NCBI GenBank assembly: GCA_028023455.1
Contig: JAQFVV010012423.1
Span: forward strand, 4,630,269-4,694,268
Source of the DNA: Epiperipatus broadwayi
Lineage: Eukaryota > Onychophora > Udeonychophora > Euonychophora > Peripatidae
DNA length: 64,000 nucleotides
Direction: 5' to 3'
The notes below the pieces were generated by a model. That model was not told the origin of the DNA and searched no databases. It saw only the letters and a list, made by a program, of their open reading frames with translations. The position numbers were made by a program, and so were the translations under genes. Below, one piece after another: positions 24,957 through 36,709 of this stretch. Positions within the stretch are counted from its first letter, which is position 1. The number at the start of each line of letters is the position of its first letter.

Positions 24957-25232
24957 ATGAATAAAATGTTTAACATTGGACCAGCCCAATGTGATCTATG
25001 CTGTAAAGTGCAGCCAAAAAATGGCTCATATGCATTTTATGGAGAGACCAGAGCATATCTTAAAATTAGAATGACTCAACATTCATTAATGTATAAAAAA
25101 AATCTAAGATTAAGCCTGAAGCAATTCATTCATCTGTCTTTCATAAACATGAAAGAATACATGACCATAGTTGTGATCCAATTGTTGTCAAAATTATGTG
25201 CAAAGAAAAAAACAATCACAAATGTGAAATAA
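24957..25232 (+). pseudogene. PLE GIY-YIG domain fragment
   Basis: Contains PAQCDLCCKVQPKNGSY, AFYGET and LKIRMTQHS, matching the C-x-x-C, Y-Y-G-E-T and R-x-x-x-H of PLE endonucleases (compare 15.2 kb, IYYGET and TRLGQH). The match decays after about residue 50. No reverse transcriptase remnant is seen upstream, so it is a short 3' fragment. A third PLE lineage in the window. Confidence 0.65.
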
Positions 25233-25440
25233 AGGAGGTATGATTTATTACACAAAATAAATATGTAATAAACCAAAAATCAAATAGCATTTAAATCAGC
25301 AAAAAAAATAATGTTTTCAGCAGACCAATCATGAATATGATCCAAAAATGTTGAAAGTATACTTGGAACAATAAATCTTTTTAAATTTTATATTTAAACT
25401 CTGTTCTAGTATTTTTTACATTAATAGATATTTTTATAGT

Positions 25441-25737
25441 GCTATGTTTTATAAGTTGTAATACATTAAAGATCAGCCTTTCCAAGCTGAGTGTTAATAA
25501 TAAATGAATACTTTCATTTCCAACACAAGATATAGTATTTATGAAAGAATAAAATAAATCCACTTATTTTTTCCAACCCAAATGCTTATATATGGGCAAA
25601 TCTTAAATACTGGAAATGAAAGCGTGAGGATAGACCACTCACTTTAAATTACTGTTTACGATGTCTGAATGAATGATGTCGATGAAATTATATAGAATTT
25701 ACTAAACATCACTCTCAAATGAAACTTAAACATATGT
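25441..25737 (+). repeat. Unknown ~300-bp repeat, copy A
   Basis: Shares TACATTAAAGATCAGCCTTT, AACCCAAATGCTTATATATG and AATGAAACTTAAACATATG with the two following copies. Lacks about 20 bp after CCAAGCT found in copies B and C. No coding capacity. Confidence 0.8.
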
Positions 25738-25751
25738 AAATAAGCATTTAT

Positions 25752-25960
25752 TTTTATAATTCTATGTCTTATAAATTGTAATACATTAAAGATCAGCCTT
25801 TCCAAGCTATTGTGCATGGGATTTTTATGAGTGTTAATAATAAATGAATACTTTCACTCCCAATACAAGATATAGTATTTAAGAAAGAATAAAATGAATC
25901 CACTTATTCTTTCCAACCCAAATGCTTATATATGGGAAAATCTTAAGTACTGGAAATGAA
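25752..25960 (+). repeat. Unknown ~300-bp repeat, copy B (3' truncated)
   Basis: Direct repeat of copy A, stopping at TACTGGAAATGAA exactly where the inverted copy C begins. Confidence 0.8.
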
Positions 25961-25962
25961 TG

Positions 25963-26257
25963 CATATGTTTAAGTTTCATTTGAGAGTGACATTTAGTAA
26001 ATTCTAGATAATTTTGTCGATGTCATTCATTCAGACATCGTAAACAGTAATTTAAAGTGAGTGCTCTATCCTCACTCTTTTATTTCCAGTACTTAAGATT
26101 TGCCCATATATAAGCATTTGGGTTGGAAAGAATAAGTAATTCATTTTATTCTTTCATAAATACTATATCTTGTGTTGGGAATGAAAGTATTCATTTATTA
26201 TTAACACTCGTAAAAAGTGCAAGCACAATAGCTTGGAAAGGCTCATCTTTAAGGTAT
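25963..26257 (-). repeat. Unknown ~300-bp repeat, copy C (inverted)
   Basis: Reverse complement of copy A over its whole length, including the CATATGTTTAAGTTTCATTT end at its left. Together A-B-C form direct then inverted repeats with an almost zero-length B/C junction. Confidence 0.8.
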
Positions 26258-27311
26258 TAATAGATATGGTAACTTTCTCTTTGGATTGACCAATGAAATG
26301 ATGCATTTCTACCATCTACTATACTAGCTCAATGATAAACAACAAAGTATAAATAATGTTATATATAGATTTTAGCATTGAGAAGGATACAAAATATACT
26401 CCACAATAGCATTGCTATTGTAGAAATTCTTCAAGTATTATCCTATTATAATCATTATGAAAATCCCCACAACAAACAATGACTAACATAATATTTCATT
26501 TGAAATAATGACTTAACTATTATTCTATAAATTAAAAAGCTATAAAATAATAATATTAAAAACCCAAACTAAATTAAATTGAAATAATTAATGCCATCCT
26601 ATAGATCATGATTATTATTTTCTAAAATATAATATAACAAGCATATTGGTAGTTAAATAATTGAATCACAAAAGAGATTTTGTTGAGATCCAACCATTTA
26701 AATAAAAATCACACTTACCATTACAAACATAAGCTAAGTTCCTATTTGAAAATTAACCTAACTAAAATAAGAATACATTAATATTAACAATCGCCATCTA
26801 CTTACTTACTTTCACTTAAATAATTTAATTTAGTTTCCTACTATTTATTTTCATACTTATACAAATAACAATCATAAATAGAATAATCATTTTATTATAA
26901 TCAAAAGCTTTACCATACAATCATTATCTCCTACCATCTCACTCAATTTAATACATTTATTAATTAATTAGCATTTACCAATTGGAATTGTATATTTCTG
27001 AAATACAAACATTATAATATATTTTATCAATAACTTCTATTTTGAAATAATATATTTTTAAAATTATTCTATAAATTAAATTTTAACTGGATTTAAAATC
27101 ATAATGTGACTCTTAAGAATAATATCAATTTCTGTTACATGCTCTATACTTGTAATAATATTTAATTGCAATTTTCAAATAAGTCTTCAATTTTTTTTAT
27201 ATTTAATAAAAATATGAATCAATACAAATTCCCTTAATATAATTACCATTTCAAAGTAATAAATAATTAATTTATCAATTATATTTTATTGAATATAATT
27301 CTTTAGAAAAA

Positions 27312-27349
<38 letters not shown>

Positions 27350-28328
27350 TATCTAATAACTCTATGTGGATTATGTGCTATATAGTTATGACTTTATAAT
27401 GGAAATGACTCTAGACAGCAATAAAATTGCTAGTACAAACTTTAAATTAAAATACTCATTTATTTTACATAATAATAATTAATAACAAACAACTATAAAT
27501 ACCATACTACATAATTAATTAACAAAATTATTATTTAAATATTTATAAATTTACAATAAAATTATTTACATTAATAATAAATAAAATAAACATTCTTCCA
27601 TTCATTCTAGCTTTCACTTTATATGTTTATTATTTAGTTCATCAAAATAATAAGTTCAACATTATTACCATCAGCTTTCTTAATTTTATTAACTAGTTTT
27701 ATTATGCATGAGTTTTGTGGGGTTATCTTTTTGATCATCTTTCCATAGTTACATTATATTTTATAACTAAAAATATTTAAATCAAGTTATAATATTTTAA
27801 TTATAACTCATACTTAAAATATATATGAAAATATGGCACTACAATTTTACTAACAAAATTATTGTTGTGGTGGTAATATTAAAATAATATATTTAAATAA
27901 ATAATGGAATGAAGGATTCTTTTTCATAATTCTATCCCTCATTTTTATGCACTCTTCAACTCTCTCATTTGCAATTTCATTCTTATTTTGATCTCATATA
28001 TCATCTTTTAAAGAATAAGTCATTCAGATTTTAATTGAATATAAAGTATTTATTTTGGGTATGGTCTTATAACTTTTGATAATAATATGATAAAACTTAG
28101 GAAGAAAAGGGTATAAAATTCCTAAAAAATAGTTAGTCAACTTGTAATAACTATAATATCTTCCTATAACATATAAAACTTCACAGGTAAGAAACTGATC
28201 TAATTAAATTACTATATCAAAATATAGGAATCAAGATCACCTTTCTTTATGAGATGTTATAATTTGGAAAGTAGTCATTTTTCTTAATGATCTTACCCCA
28301 ATATCCTGGCTTATCCATCGAGCTCTTA

Positions 28329-28422
<94 letters not shown>

Positions 28423-29740
28423 CAATCATGTTTCTGTGGAAAATTCTCTCATCTCCTTATAATAAAACATATGGGTATCACACAGATTAATTCCATTAAA
28501 GTATCTAATCACTTTTTCAAGATAGTATTTTATTCTATCCTGGAATTTTAACTTATCTTTCTATACTATTTCTTCGGCATCTGTGACTATAAACTACCTC
28601 TGAACCAATAATATAATCCTAACTATCTATCATATATTCATCTATCAGCATTATAGATCATGTTACAAAACAAATAGTTTACCTTGACAATCATCAATAT
28701 GATACTTTTTCTAATGCAACAAACAAGATCATAATTAGTCTTCCACATTACCATTCATTTTGTTTCATATAATGCCTTTATTGTTATTTTTATAGAATCA
28801 TATTATTTTTGATGCATCATCATTATTTCAATACATTCATTAAATATACTTTATTATATTAAATTACTAAATTCATTTAAAACATTTTTACTACAATCAA
28901 ATTTTAAAAATTTATACCTACTAAAACATAAAGTTAAAGTATTATATTATCCATACAAACTCTTATTGTATAAATCATGTATACTCTATTCATTCTCTAT
29001 GCATACTCTTCATTTTTTTAATGAAAATGAATAATAAAAGATTAATACCTCTTAATCTTATATCTTAATTGCATATAAAATTATTTCACTTATTTCTATT
29101 CTTAACATATTATATTATGTTTTATATCCAAAAAATATCAACAAAATAATTACGAATAAAAAAAAATCTTTTTATCTTTTTTTTTTTTTTTAAAAAAAAA
29201 AAGAGAACTCATTTCACCTCCTGGTTTAGCACCATAGTGACCACCAAATTGATGATTCAAAATTCCTCATGAGTTTTGGTCTTCTCATCTCCCCTTTGCT
29301 AGTAACATGTACATTTAAGTAAATTTAACCGCTAATTATATTATTGGTTGTATGAAGTAAAAATCAAATCTTTTAATTGGCCAGCTCACAAACTGAAGAC
29401 AAAGCCTATTGTTAAAACATATTCGCCTATAATATTAAATTCAACTCAGATACATTTATAAAAAGTCTATTACTAATTTTTCAGGTTATGAAGAGAATGA
29501 AAGTTCTTTCAAAAATAAATTGCTATTTATTTATTCTAAAATATTCAATTTCGGCAACATAAAAGCTATAATATAAACAAAAAGTTCGACTTTTACGTTA
29601 TAGAAAAGTAAATATTTCTTTTTACTAAATCTTCAATATTTTTACTAAAATCTTCAATATTTTTCGAAAATAATTTTGTTTTTTTATTATTCTCTCTGAA
29701 AATAATTTGTAATTTCCATAAATATAATTTTATAATACTT
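26258..29740. other. AT-rich non-coding stretch with two TA tracts
   Basis: (TA)n at about 27316-27346 and an uninterrupted ~92-bp tract at 28329-28420. A T17/A12 block lies at about 29174-29202. No genes recognised; open frames over the TA tract encode only Tyr-Ile repeats. Confidence 0.6.
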
Positions 29741-29810
29741 TAAATCATATTCGAAATGAAAATCTCAGCGTTTTTCTTTATTTTCTTTGATCAGGCGGTT
29801 TCTTTGTTCT

Positions 29811-30062
29811 TTCCAGCCAATCAGAATGTCTTTTTCAGCTGAGAGCATGCTAAGAACCAATCACAACTCATGTTCTTTCTTTGTTTAGGTTTAAATGCAT
29901 TTTTTTTTTATTTTTACTTGTAAAATAATTCGGAAGAGGGCACCATCTTACAGAACTTTTAAAAACCTATTCAATACCTCTCAAACGAATATTTTAGCAT
30001 AAGAACTGGCAGAGTTAGAGTGACGTCAGATGTCAACGAGGAGCTTCGTAAGAGGCGGGAAA
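29811..30062. promoter_or_regulatory. Candidate promoter: two CCAAT boxes, CRE and E2F site
   Basis: Within the least AT-rich 250 bp of the window lie CCAAT at 29817-29821 and 29857-29861 (both in CCAATCA context, typical NF-Y sites, 40 bp apart), a perfect CRE TGACGTCA at 30021-30028, and GGCGGGAAA at 30054-30062, the reverse of the E2F consensus TTTCCCGC. This combination is characteristic of cell-cycle or housekeeping promoters. No TATA box is evident. Direction is undetermined; a plus-strand gene would run towards 31146, a minus-strand one towards 29 kb. Confidence 0.5.
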
Positions 30063-31145
30063 AGGGTTAATGAATATTCACAATAATTTTTAACATTAAT
30101 TTTTCTATATTAAAAACATTAGAATACATAAAGTTGGTTTATCAGTAAGTTTCACTTCAACTTATCCATTCATTTTATGTTTAGGTAGTAGTTTCATATG
30201 TTTTAAATTCACATGAATTAATTCAAATAACTTTATAGTACTGTAATATATTATTTTTATTATTGGTAGTCATTATTAAAAGATTAAACAATGTGTCTGC
30301 TATCTAAATCCTTTCAATATTTTTTTTATGATAATTTCATTTGCTAATATAAATATAATCTTCATCTTTATAAGATTTTAACTTATATAAAACACAATAA
30401 ATATTGATTCTTATACAAAATATTTTCTTTTTTTAATTTCTCAAAGCTATTTATTATATATCAGTTATTTAATTTAAAAAGAAAAGTAGTTTCAACTAGA
30501 CTTATAATTATCCACAAAATAGTTATTTTAAAATTTGATGAACTAATTTTATAAATTGGTGAAATTTATACTTCTGTATTTTATCTTGTTTCTCTGATTT
30601 AATGCATAACTAATAAATCTATTTAATCTGATAGATAAAAGCAAATGTTCTCTTATGTAACAGCAGATATATTTCCCTTCAAGTAACTGTAGTTTATATT
30701 CCCTTTTCGTGGTTTTTTCCATGATAATAATATCTTTAACTTTTCTTTTAAAATTTCTTTAGTTATCATTTTAATTATGAGTTGACTTTCAAGATTGTAA
30801 TTAGGATGTGACAAAGAAACTGATTTAAACTCACTCCTTGGCTCTAAATATCACTATCAAAAATGTTATATCCTTGTAGAGCTTTTAGTTATTACTTTTT
30901 TACTGGTTTAAAATAATAAAAAAATTTAAATTTTTTATACTTTTTATGAACTTAAGTGAAACATGTATACACTTTACGTTTTAATGAATTAGTTTCCCCA
31001 GTTCATCTGCTATTTCACTTTAAATACTGTAGACAAAGTAATGTCAGAAAACTAAATAATTAAATTTTATTGGTCATTATTTTAAATCAACTCACAAACT
31101 CTAAAATAATTATCTTTCTGTCTATATTTTAAAGGTAGTTTTCAG
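30063..31145. other. AT-rich stretch between candidate promoter and exon-like segment
   Basis: No coding signal. Ends in CTATTTTAAAGGTAGTTTTCAG, a usable 3' splice-acceptor context. Confidence 0.4.
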
Positions 31146-31203
31146 TTACATGTACTGTGGCTGCCAGGTGAAGCTGAAGAACCACCAAGAAGCCTGCAAG
31201 TGA
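31146..31203 (+). CDS. Possible terminal coding exon (C-x-C...H...C motif)
   Basis: After TTTTCAG, one frame reads YMYCGCQVKLKNHQEACK and a stop at 31201-31203. Codon use (GTG AAG CTG AAG, GCC TGC) is much richer in GC than anything nearby, which argues for genuine coding origin. The C-x-C-x7-H-x4-C arrangement resembles a small zinc-binding finger (TRAF-like or C2H2/C2HC), but I cannot name the family. Lies 1.1 kb downstream of the CCAAT/CRE/E2F cluster on the plus strand. Could also be a retrocopied or transposed gene scrap. Confidence 0.35.
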
Positions 31204-31209
31204 TAATTT

Positions 31210-32175
31210 TTTTGCAAAAATGGCTAAAATCGATGGAAAATTAAAATGAAAATGCCTAAGACAAACATAAAAAAAAGTTGTGGAAGTCTATAAAATTAAA
31301 GCACCTAAGGCAATACCTGGGGCTAAATAAATCCAACAAATCCATCAAAAATACAAATTATAATAAAAACAAAGATGATGCTATAAAATTTGAATTAAGA
31401 AAACAGAAATCGCTGAAAATATGCCAATTACAGACCCCCTAGAATGAAGAATTCTTTGCTTAAATCAACAAATAAAAATGCCTGAGGCAAAATAAATCCA
31501 ACAAATCCATCGAAAATACAAATTACAAAAAAAAAAAGAAAATGCTATAAAATTTGAATTAAAAAAAATTGGAAGGTGGGAAATACAAAAACAAAATTTC
31601 ATAAAATTGTTTAGCTTTCAACATTTGCAAATATGCGTCTGCAATCAAATTGCAAATCAACAATTATATAAAATAAAAAGAACATTACATGAGAGAATCT
31701 ATTTCTCAAAATAATTAATCTCTGTTTTGAAATTATGACATATCATCAAAAATAAGTCAAACATAAAACCTACCCCTCCCCCATTGAAGAATTCCTATCC
31801 AAAAATAGCTGAAATGGACAAATTAAATCGGGACATAGTTTTAAAAATATATATTAAATACTGAGGCAAAATAAATCCAACAATTCCTTCAAAAATACAA
31901 ATTTAAAAAAAAAAAAACAAGACAATGCTATAAAATTCTAATTACTAAAACAGAATTTCATCAATATTTAGCTATTTATCAAATTAATTATTCTCTGCTT
32001 TGAAATTATGGTAAATCATCAAAAATAAGTATTTTTCAAAAAGCAAAAAGAACATTACATGAGAGCTTCTATTTATCAAAAATAAGTCAAGTACCCTCCC
32101 TTCCCAATGAAAAATTTCTATCCAAAAATAACTGAAATGGACAAATTAAAATGAAATACATAAAACAACACCTCC
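31210..32175 (+). repeat. Imperfect higher-order tandem repeats
   Basis: Three occurrences (about 31315, 31480, 31865) of AAATAAATCCAACAA(A/T)TCC followed by AAAATACAAATT and GCTATAAAATT(T)GAATTA; AAAAGAACATTACATGAGAG at 31677 and 32044; ATCCAAAAATAGCTGAAATGG at about 31798 and 32111. Units of about 165-390 bp with internal indels. A-rich on the plus strand; no coding signal. Confidence 0.75.
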
Positions 32176-32284
32176 TTTTTTCTACACTCTGCAGACAACC
32201 CAAAATAAAAAAGCAACATAGGTATGGATAAGCTTTCTATTAATTTTAATATTAAATATAATTCATAAATCATAAATATTATTT

Positions 32285-32298
32285 GTGCTCAAATATTT

Positions 32299-32329
<31 letters not shown>

Positions 32330-32345
32330 AGAAATATTTGAGCAC
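32285..32345. repeat. Perfect 15-bp stem with (TA)n loop
   Basis: GTGCTCAAATATTTC (32285-32299) and GAAATATTTGAGCAC (32331-32345) flank a TA run of about 30 bp. Confidence 0.95.
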
Positions 32346-32358
32346 ATACAAAAGGGCA

Positions 32359-32402
<44 letters not shown>

Positions 32403-32414
32403 GCCCTTTTGTAT
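32346..32414. repeat. Perfect 14-bp stem with (TA)n loop
   Basis: ATACAAAAGGGCAC (32346-32359) and GTGCCCTTTTGTAT (32401-32414) flank a ~41-bp TA run. Immediately adjacent to the previous palindrome. Confidence 0.95.
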
Positions 32415-33286
32415 GGGTCACCATTTAAGTTTTGTGCTAATCTAGTAGAAAATTTTAAATTTAAGAAGTATTTTAAATATGGGATGTTGACTTTGCTTGT
32501 GATAATGTTACCATAAGTTTAATTAAAGCAATCTATGAGTATTTGGTGTGTAAATTGTGTTGGTATTGAGAAGATATTTAAAATGATGATGATTATGATG
32601 TAATACTGCATTAATAAATTTAATAATAAATAGGTATTTAAAGCTAAAAGTATTTAAAAGACAAGTAAAATTAAATGCATATGTTTATTGTTGATAAAAT
32701 AATATTATAAGAGAATAAAAATATTTTAAATTATAAGTACTTAAATTGAGATTAATATTTGATTTTAATCATATCAAATAATTATTTTAAAATCTGATAT
32801 AATATCTTATTTATTTTTAAAAATAAATATTTATTTTAAAAAAGCAATTGTTAAGTTTATTTTTAGACAAGCGTTCTTGTGTTATAAAGAACAGATGTTA
32901 TACACACACATGCGTGGAAGTTGTCTAATAAAGTTGCATAATTATTTTAAAAAATCATGTTATAAATTTATAAATAATACGTGAGTTATCACGAGATAAA
33001 AATAAAGATATTAATGTAAAATATTAAATTTGATTTTAAAAAATATTGTCTTAAAAATATAACGTATTTAAAAAGATTTAATTTATTTTAAATGATCTTA
33101 TAAGGGTTAAAATTTAGGCCAAGTGAGAAAGAATATTTCAAAAGAATGTTTAATAGGTTTAAATAAACGATAAAGATTATTTTAAAAAAATGTAATAAAA
33201 TATTAAATATTAAATAAGTCATTATTTTATTTTTAATAGTGAGTTGATAAATATGTAAATAAGCAAAGTTTGATTGTTTAAACGTA
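32415..33286. other. AT-rich non-coding stretch
   Basis: Nothing recognised. The minus-strand frame at 33088-33330 overlaps the promoter-like segment and shows no domain. Confidence 0.45.
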
Positions 33287-33366
33287 CCAATCAGATGTGG
33301 AATCTCTTCTAGTATAAAAGCTGGATTCAATTGTTGAAGGGCTCTCTCTATAATTAAATTTCTAAG
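33287..33366 (+). promoter_or_regulatory. CCAAT/TATA core promoter
   Basis: CCAAT at 33287-33291 (CCAATCAG) and TATAAAAG at 33313-33320, 22 bp apart, predicting initiation near 33343. The context TCTAGTATAAAAG is shared with the promoters at 60440 and 62540 in the LTR-like repeats, which also have TTGAAG a short way downstream. AAGGTAATT at 33364 is a possible splice donor. May be the promoter of a decayed LTR-type element. Confidence 0.45.
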
Positions 33367-33548
33367 GTAATTGTGCTATTGAGAAAATAGCTAAGTAAAT
33401 TTATAAACGCTCTTAAAATCAGTTGTAAAATCATAAGAGTGTTATTGTATATAATTTTATAATTTTAAATGATAAGTATGCAGTAGTAACTTAATAATTC
33501 CCTATTCGTCTTCTCAATATCGAAACTCAATTTACGTACAAATAATCA

Positions 33549-33734
33549 ATGGAAACATCACGTATCGGAGAAATATATCAGAAACTTTATGCTAGAAAAG
33601 TAACAGATGCTGGATTAGTACAGAAAACTATAAGATGGAGAAAAGTAGTATTTTGGACTATAAATAGTTTTAAAGTTAAATTACTATTGTCTGTTATTAA
33701 TAGATATTTTAAAGAAATAAAAATACTTCTGTAA
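33549..33734 (+). CDS. Unrecognised short open frame downstream of the 33.3 kb promoter
   Basis: 61 residues beginning METSRIGEIYQKLYARKVTD. The first half is less compositionally biased than the other chance frames here, and it starts about 200 bp after the predicted start of transcription. No family is recognised; Lys/Ile-rich C-terminal half. May be a chance frame. Confidence 0.2.
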   Translation: METSRIGEIYQKLYARKVTDAGLVQKTIRWRKVVFWTINSFKVKLLLSVINRYFKEIKILL

Positions 33735-36636
33735 AAAAAGTATTTTTGACAAATTATAGAATTAAAGAATATCTTAAGTAAAGATATAAGAAACAGTAGT
33801 AAGTTTTATAAATACTTGCCTTGTTAAGTCTTTGTGCTTAAAAGATTAAATATTGACGATTTGAAAAGGCAAATAGATTATAAAGATGATTATTTAAAAT
33901 CGTAATATAATAGAAGTACTATATTGAAGTAATCTAAACGCTGGACGTTATAGATGGAGAAATTAATTCTTACCTGAATATGTTAATTATAAATGCGCAA
34001 GTAATACATGGATGTCCAAATCAAGTCAAACTAAACCAAGCAAGCCAAGTTGATTAAAGTAATTTAATGAAAATAATATATAAACTATAAATTAGTTTAA
34101 AAATAATAACTTTAAAAATAATATTTTATGAAGAACTGGATCCAGAAAGAACTTATAAACTATTTTTTAATTTTATTTGTTTTCTTGTGGAACTTATTAT
34201 TTTTTAAAAAATAAACGTTATCATTTTATTATAAACTTTCAAGAAACACGTGATACAACGGAACAGGAAATAGTGTTTTATTGACTTTATACGTAGGATG
34301 TTTGTTAGAACTTTTATGGTAGAACAAAAGTCGTCGCTGGAATATGTAATATAATTTTTATTTTATTTATTTAACATAAAATTTAAAATATTATTAAACT
34401 ATTAAAAAGTAGGTTAGGTACATTTATTAAATAGTAACTTAAAAATAATATAATAATTAATTACATCAATTTATTTTTATAATTAATATAACACGGAATA
34501 TTCTAATGAATGTTTATGAGTGAATATGTGAATGATTTTTATTTATGAAGCTGCAAATTCCGAAGAATGCTGGATAGCAGATTGGACAGTATTGTTATTA
34601 TGGTAAAAATATTGTATAATGATTTTTAATGAATTTAATATGTTTTTCTTTAGATCAACTGAATATTATGTTGTTGTAGAATGAATGGATAGATATTTTA
34701 TGAAAACACATACATTATATTGGCAACGAACTTTATTAAAATATGCATAAGTTTTAATTTATAATGTCAACATGATACAACATTACGTAAGAAGCTTAGA
34801 AATAATTATATGATTCTTTCGTAAATAATTTTGATATTTTTATTTATGCTTAGTATTAAAATGATGTTTATTATTTATCTTAATAATTATTTTATTTTTG
34901 CAATTTAGAAAAGGATTTTAAAAGTCTATATTTTTTTTTGTATTTTGTTTTATTAAATAAGTTAAGTTACGTTTAGGTAGAAGCTTATATTTAGATTGAA
35001 AAGTTTACTAAATATAAACGATGTAATATAGGTAATTTGGATAACGAATATTTTGTTTGAAGTTAATATTTGTTTTCCGGAAATTTTTAGATAAGTTTAG
35101 AAGATGTCTTAGAGATAGAAATTATTAGAAAGGATTAAAATAACACATAAAGTAAAGTAGTGATTTTTACATAGAAAAGAATCATAAAATTTATCTAATG
35201 TAATGCTTTATGAATTTGAAATTGATAAATAATTTAAATAATAATATTTGAATAGTACAGATATGTAATGCATATTTGATAAAACATATAACAGGAATTA
35301 CATTAAGTAAAATATAATTACAGTCAATTATTTGTTTTATATTACAAAGATACATTAACTTTATAAAACTATTAAGCAATGCTAATAATAAAGTAAATAC
35401 ATGATAATACATTATAAATGATATTTAATTAATGTAGTTATTTAATAGGTAGAGCTACATTATGTACACATGCTACATAAATAGTCTTGACATATATTGT
35501 TATTTGTAGTAATTAAAGTACATTACTATTTATTTTAAAAATCTAAGTTTTGGAAAAACACACTGTAATATTATTAATATAGCATTTGAAGGAATGTAAA
35601 GTTGCTTATTAAGTACATGAGTTAATAACAGTATAAGCCTCTTATATTTGTATTTCTTATTTTTATTTTATTTGTTGTCATAAATTCTAAACTGTAAATA
35701 GTGTAAATAAATTTTATTTGAAGTTATTGTAAATAAATTTGTTAATTTGTTTTAAAAGTGTGTCGAGTTTCATTATTTTTCACCACAGCATTTTGACATC
35801 AGATGATTTGAAATAAACATAATATTTGCACAAAATTGAATTTGTTATTATTACTTAGAATTGAATACCATATTTGCTTAACATTATTTTATAAGAATTG
35901 ATTGACATGAACAAAAATATTGCAATGGTCATAAGATGTTATAATGCACATTATAAGAATACAATATTGTTTATTGCCACAGATTATTAAGTATAAGATT
36001 TTGATCTATTCCAAAATGAAGATACCATATGAAATAAAAGATCTACATATAATTATTTATTTATTTAGTGATTAATTATATAAGAAAAATAGATGAGATT
36101 AAATTACACTTTAAGATTATTATTTATTATTATTATTAAAATATGTTAGGTGTATCTAAGTTTGATATAAAATCCCACATCATACTTATTTACATAATTT
36201 ATTATTATTTTAAAACAACTTAGAAGAACCTGAGATTATTTAATTATATTTTAAGTTAAAAGTTAGGAATTATTTTAGTATTATTAAAGATAATTAATTT
36301 CATTTAAAAGTCATAAGAATGCTATAGATGTAGTGGTAAGGTGATAAGGTAGTGGTAGTATTCTTATGCCATTGAGACAGTATCTTGGGAGATATTGACT
36401 CAGTGTAAATCTGCTTATTACTTTGTAACTTTATTTCACAGTCTCATAATTTTATTAAATACTTATTTAATTAGTATAATTTAGAACTATATTGATTTTG
36501 ATGATTGATAATAAATTTAATTAAGATATGATAATATAAAAGTATATTAAAGATAGATATGCAAATTTTAATTAAGCATAATAATGTAACTGAGCTAGTT
36601 GTATTTTAAACTATTTTATATATCAAGAAGTAAGGG
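33735..36636. other. AT-rich non-coding stretch
   Basis: No coding or RNA signal. The minus-strand frame at 35191-35412 is Ile/Leu/Cys-rich without a recognisable domain. Confidence 0.5.
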
Positions 36637-36637
36637 T

Positions 36638-36705
<68 letters not shown>

Positions 36706-36709
36706 TGTA
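36637..36709. repeat. (TA)n palindrome at the boundary of element copy 2
   Basis: TACAATAA, about 57 bp of TA, then TTATTGTA. The right half contains the TTGTAAC terminus of the adjoining element. Confidence 0.85.

Noticed and set aside
28237-28429. Open frames with Tyr-Ile repeats
   Set aside because: Translation of a pure TA tract.
29208-29260. Second copy of the 42.7 kb SINE (TTCACCTCCTGG...)
   Set aside because: Only about 35 bp look similar; not enough to call.
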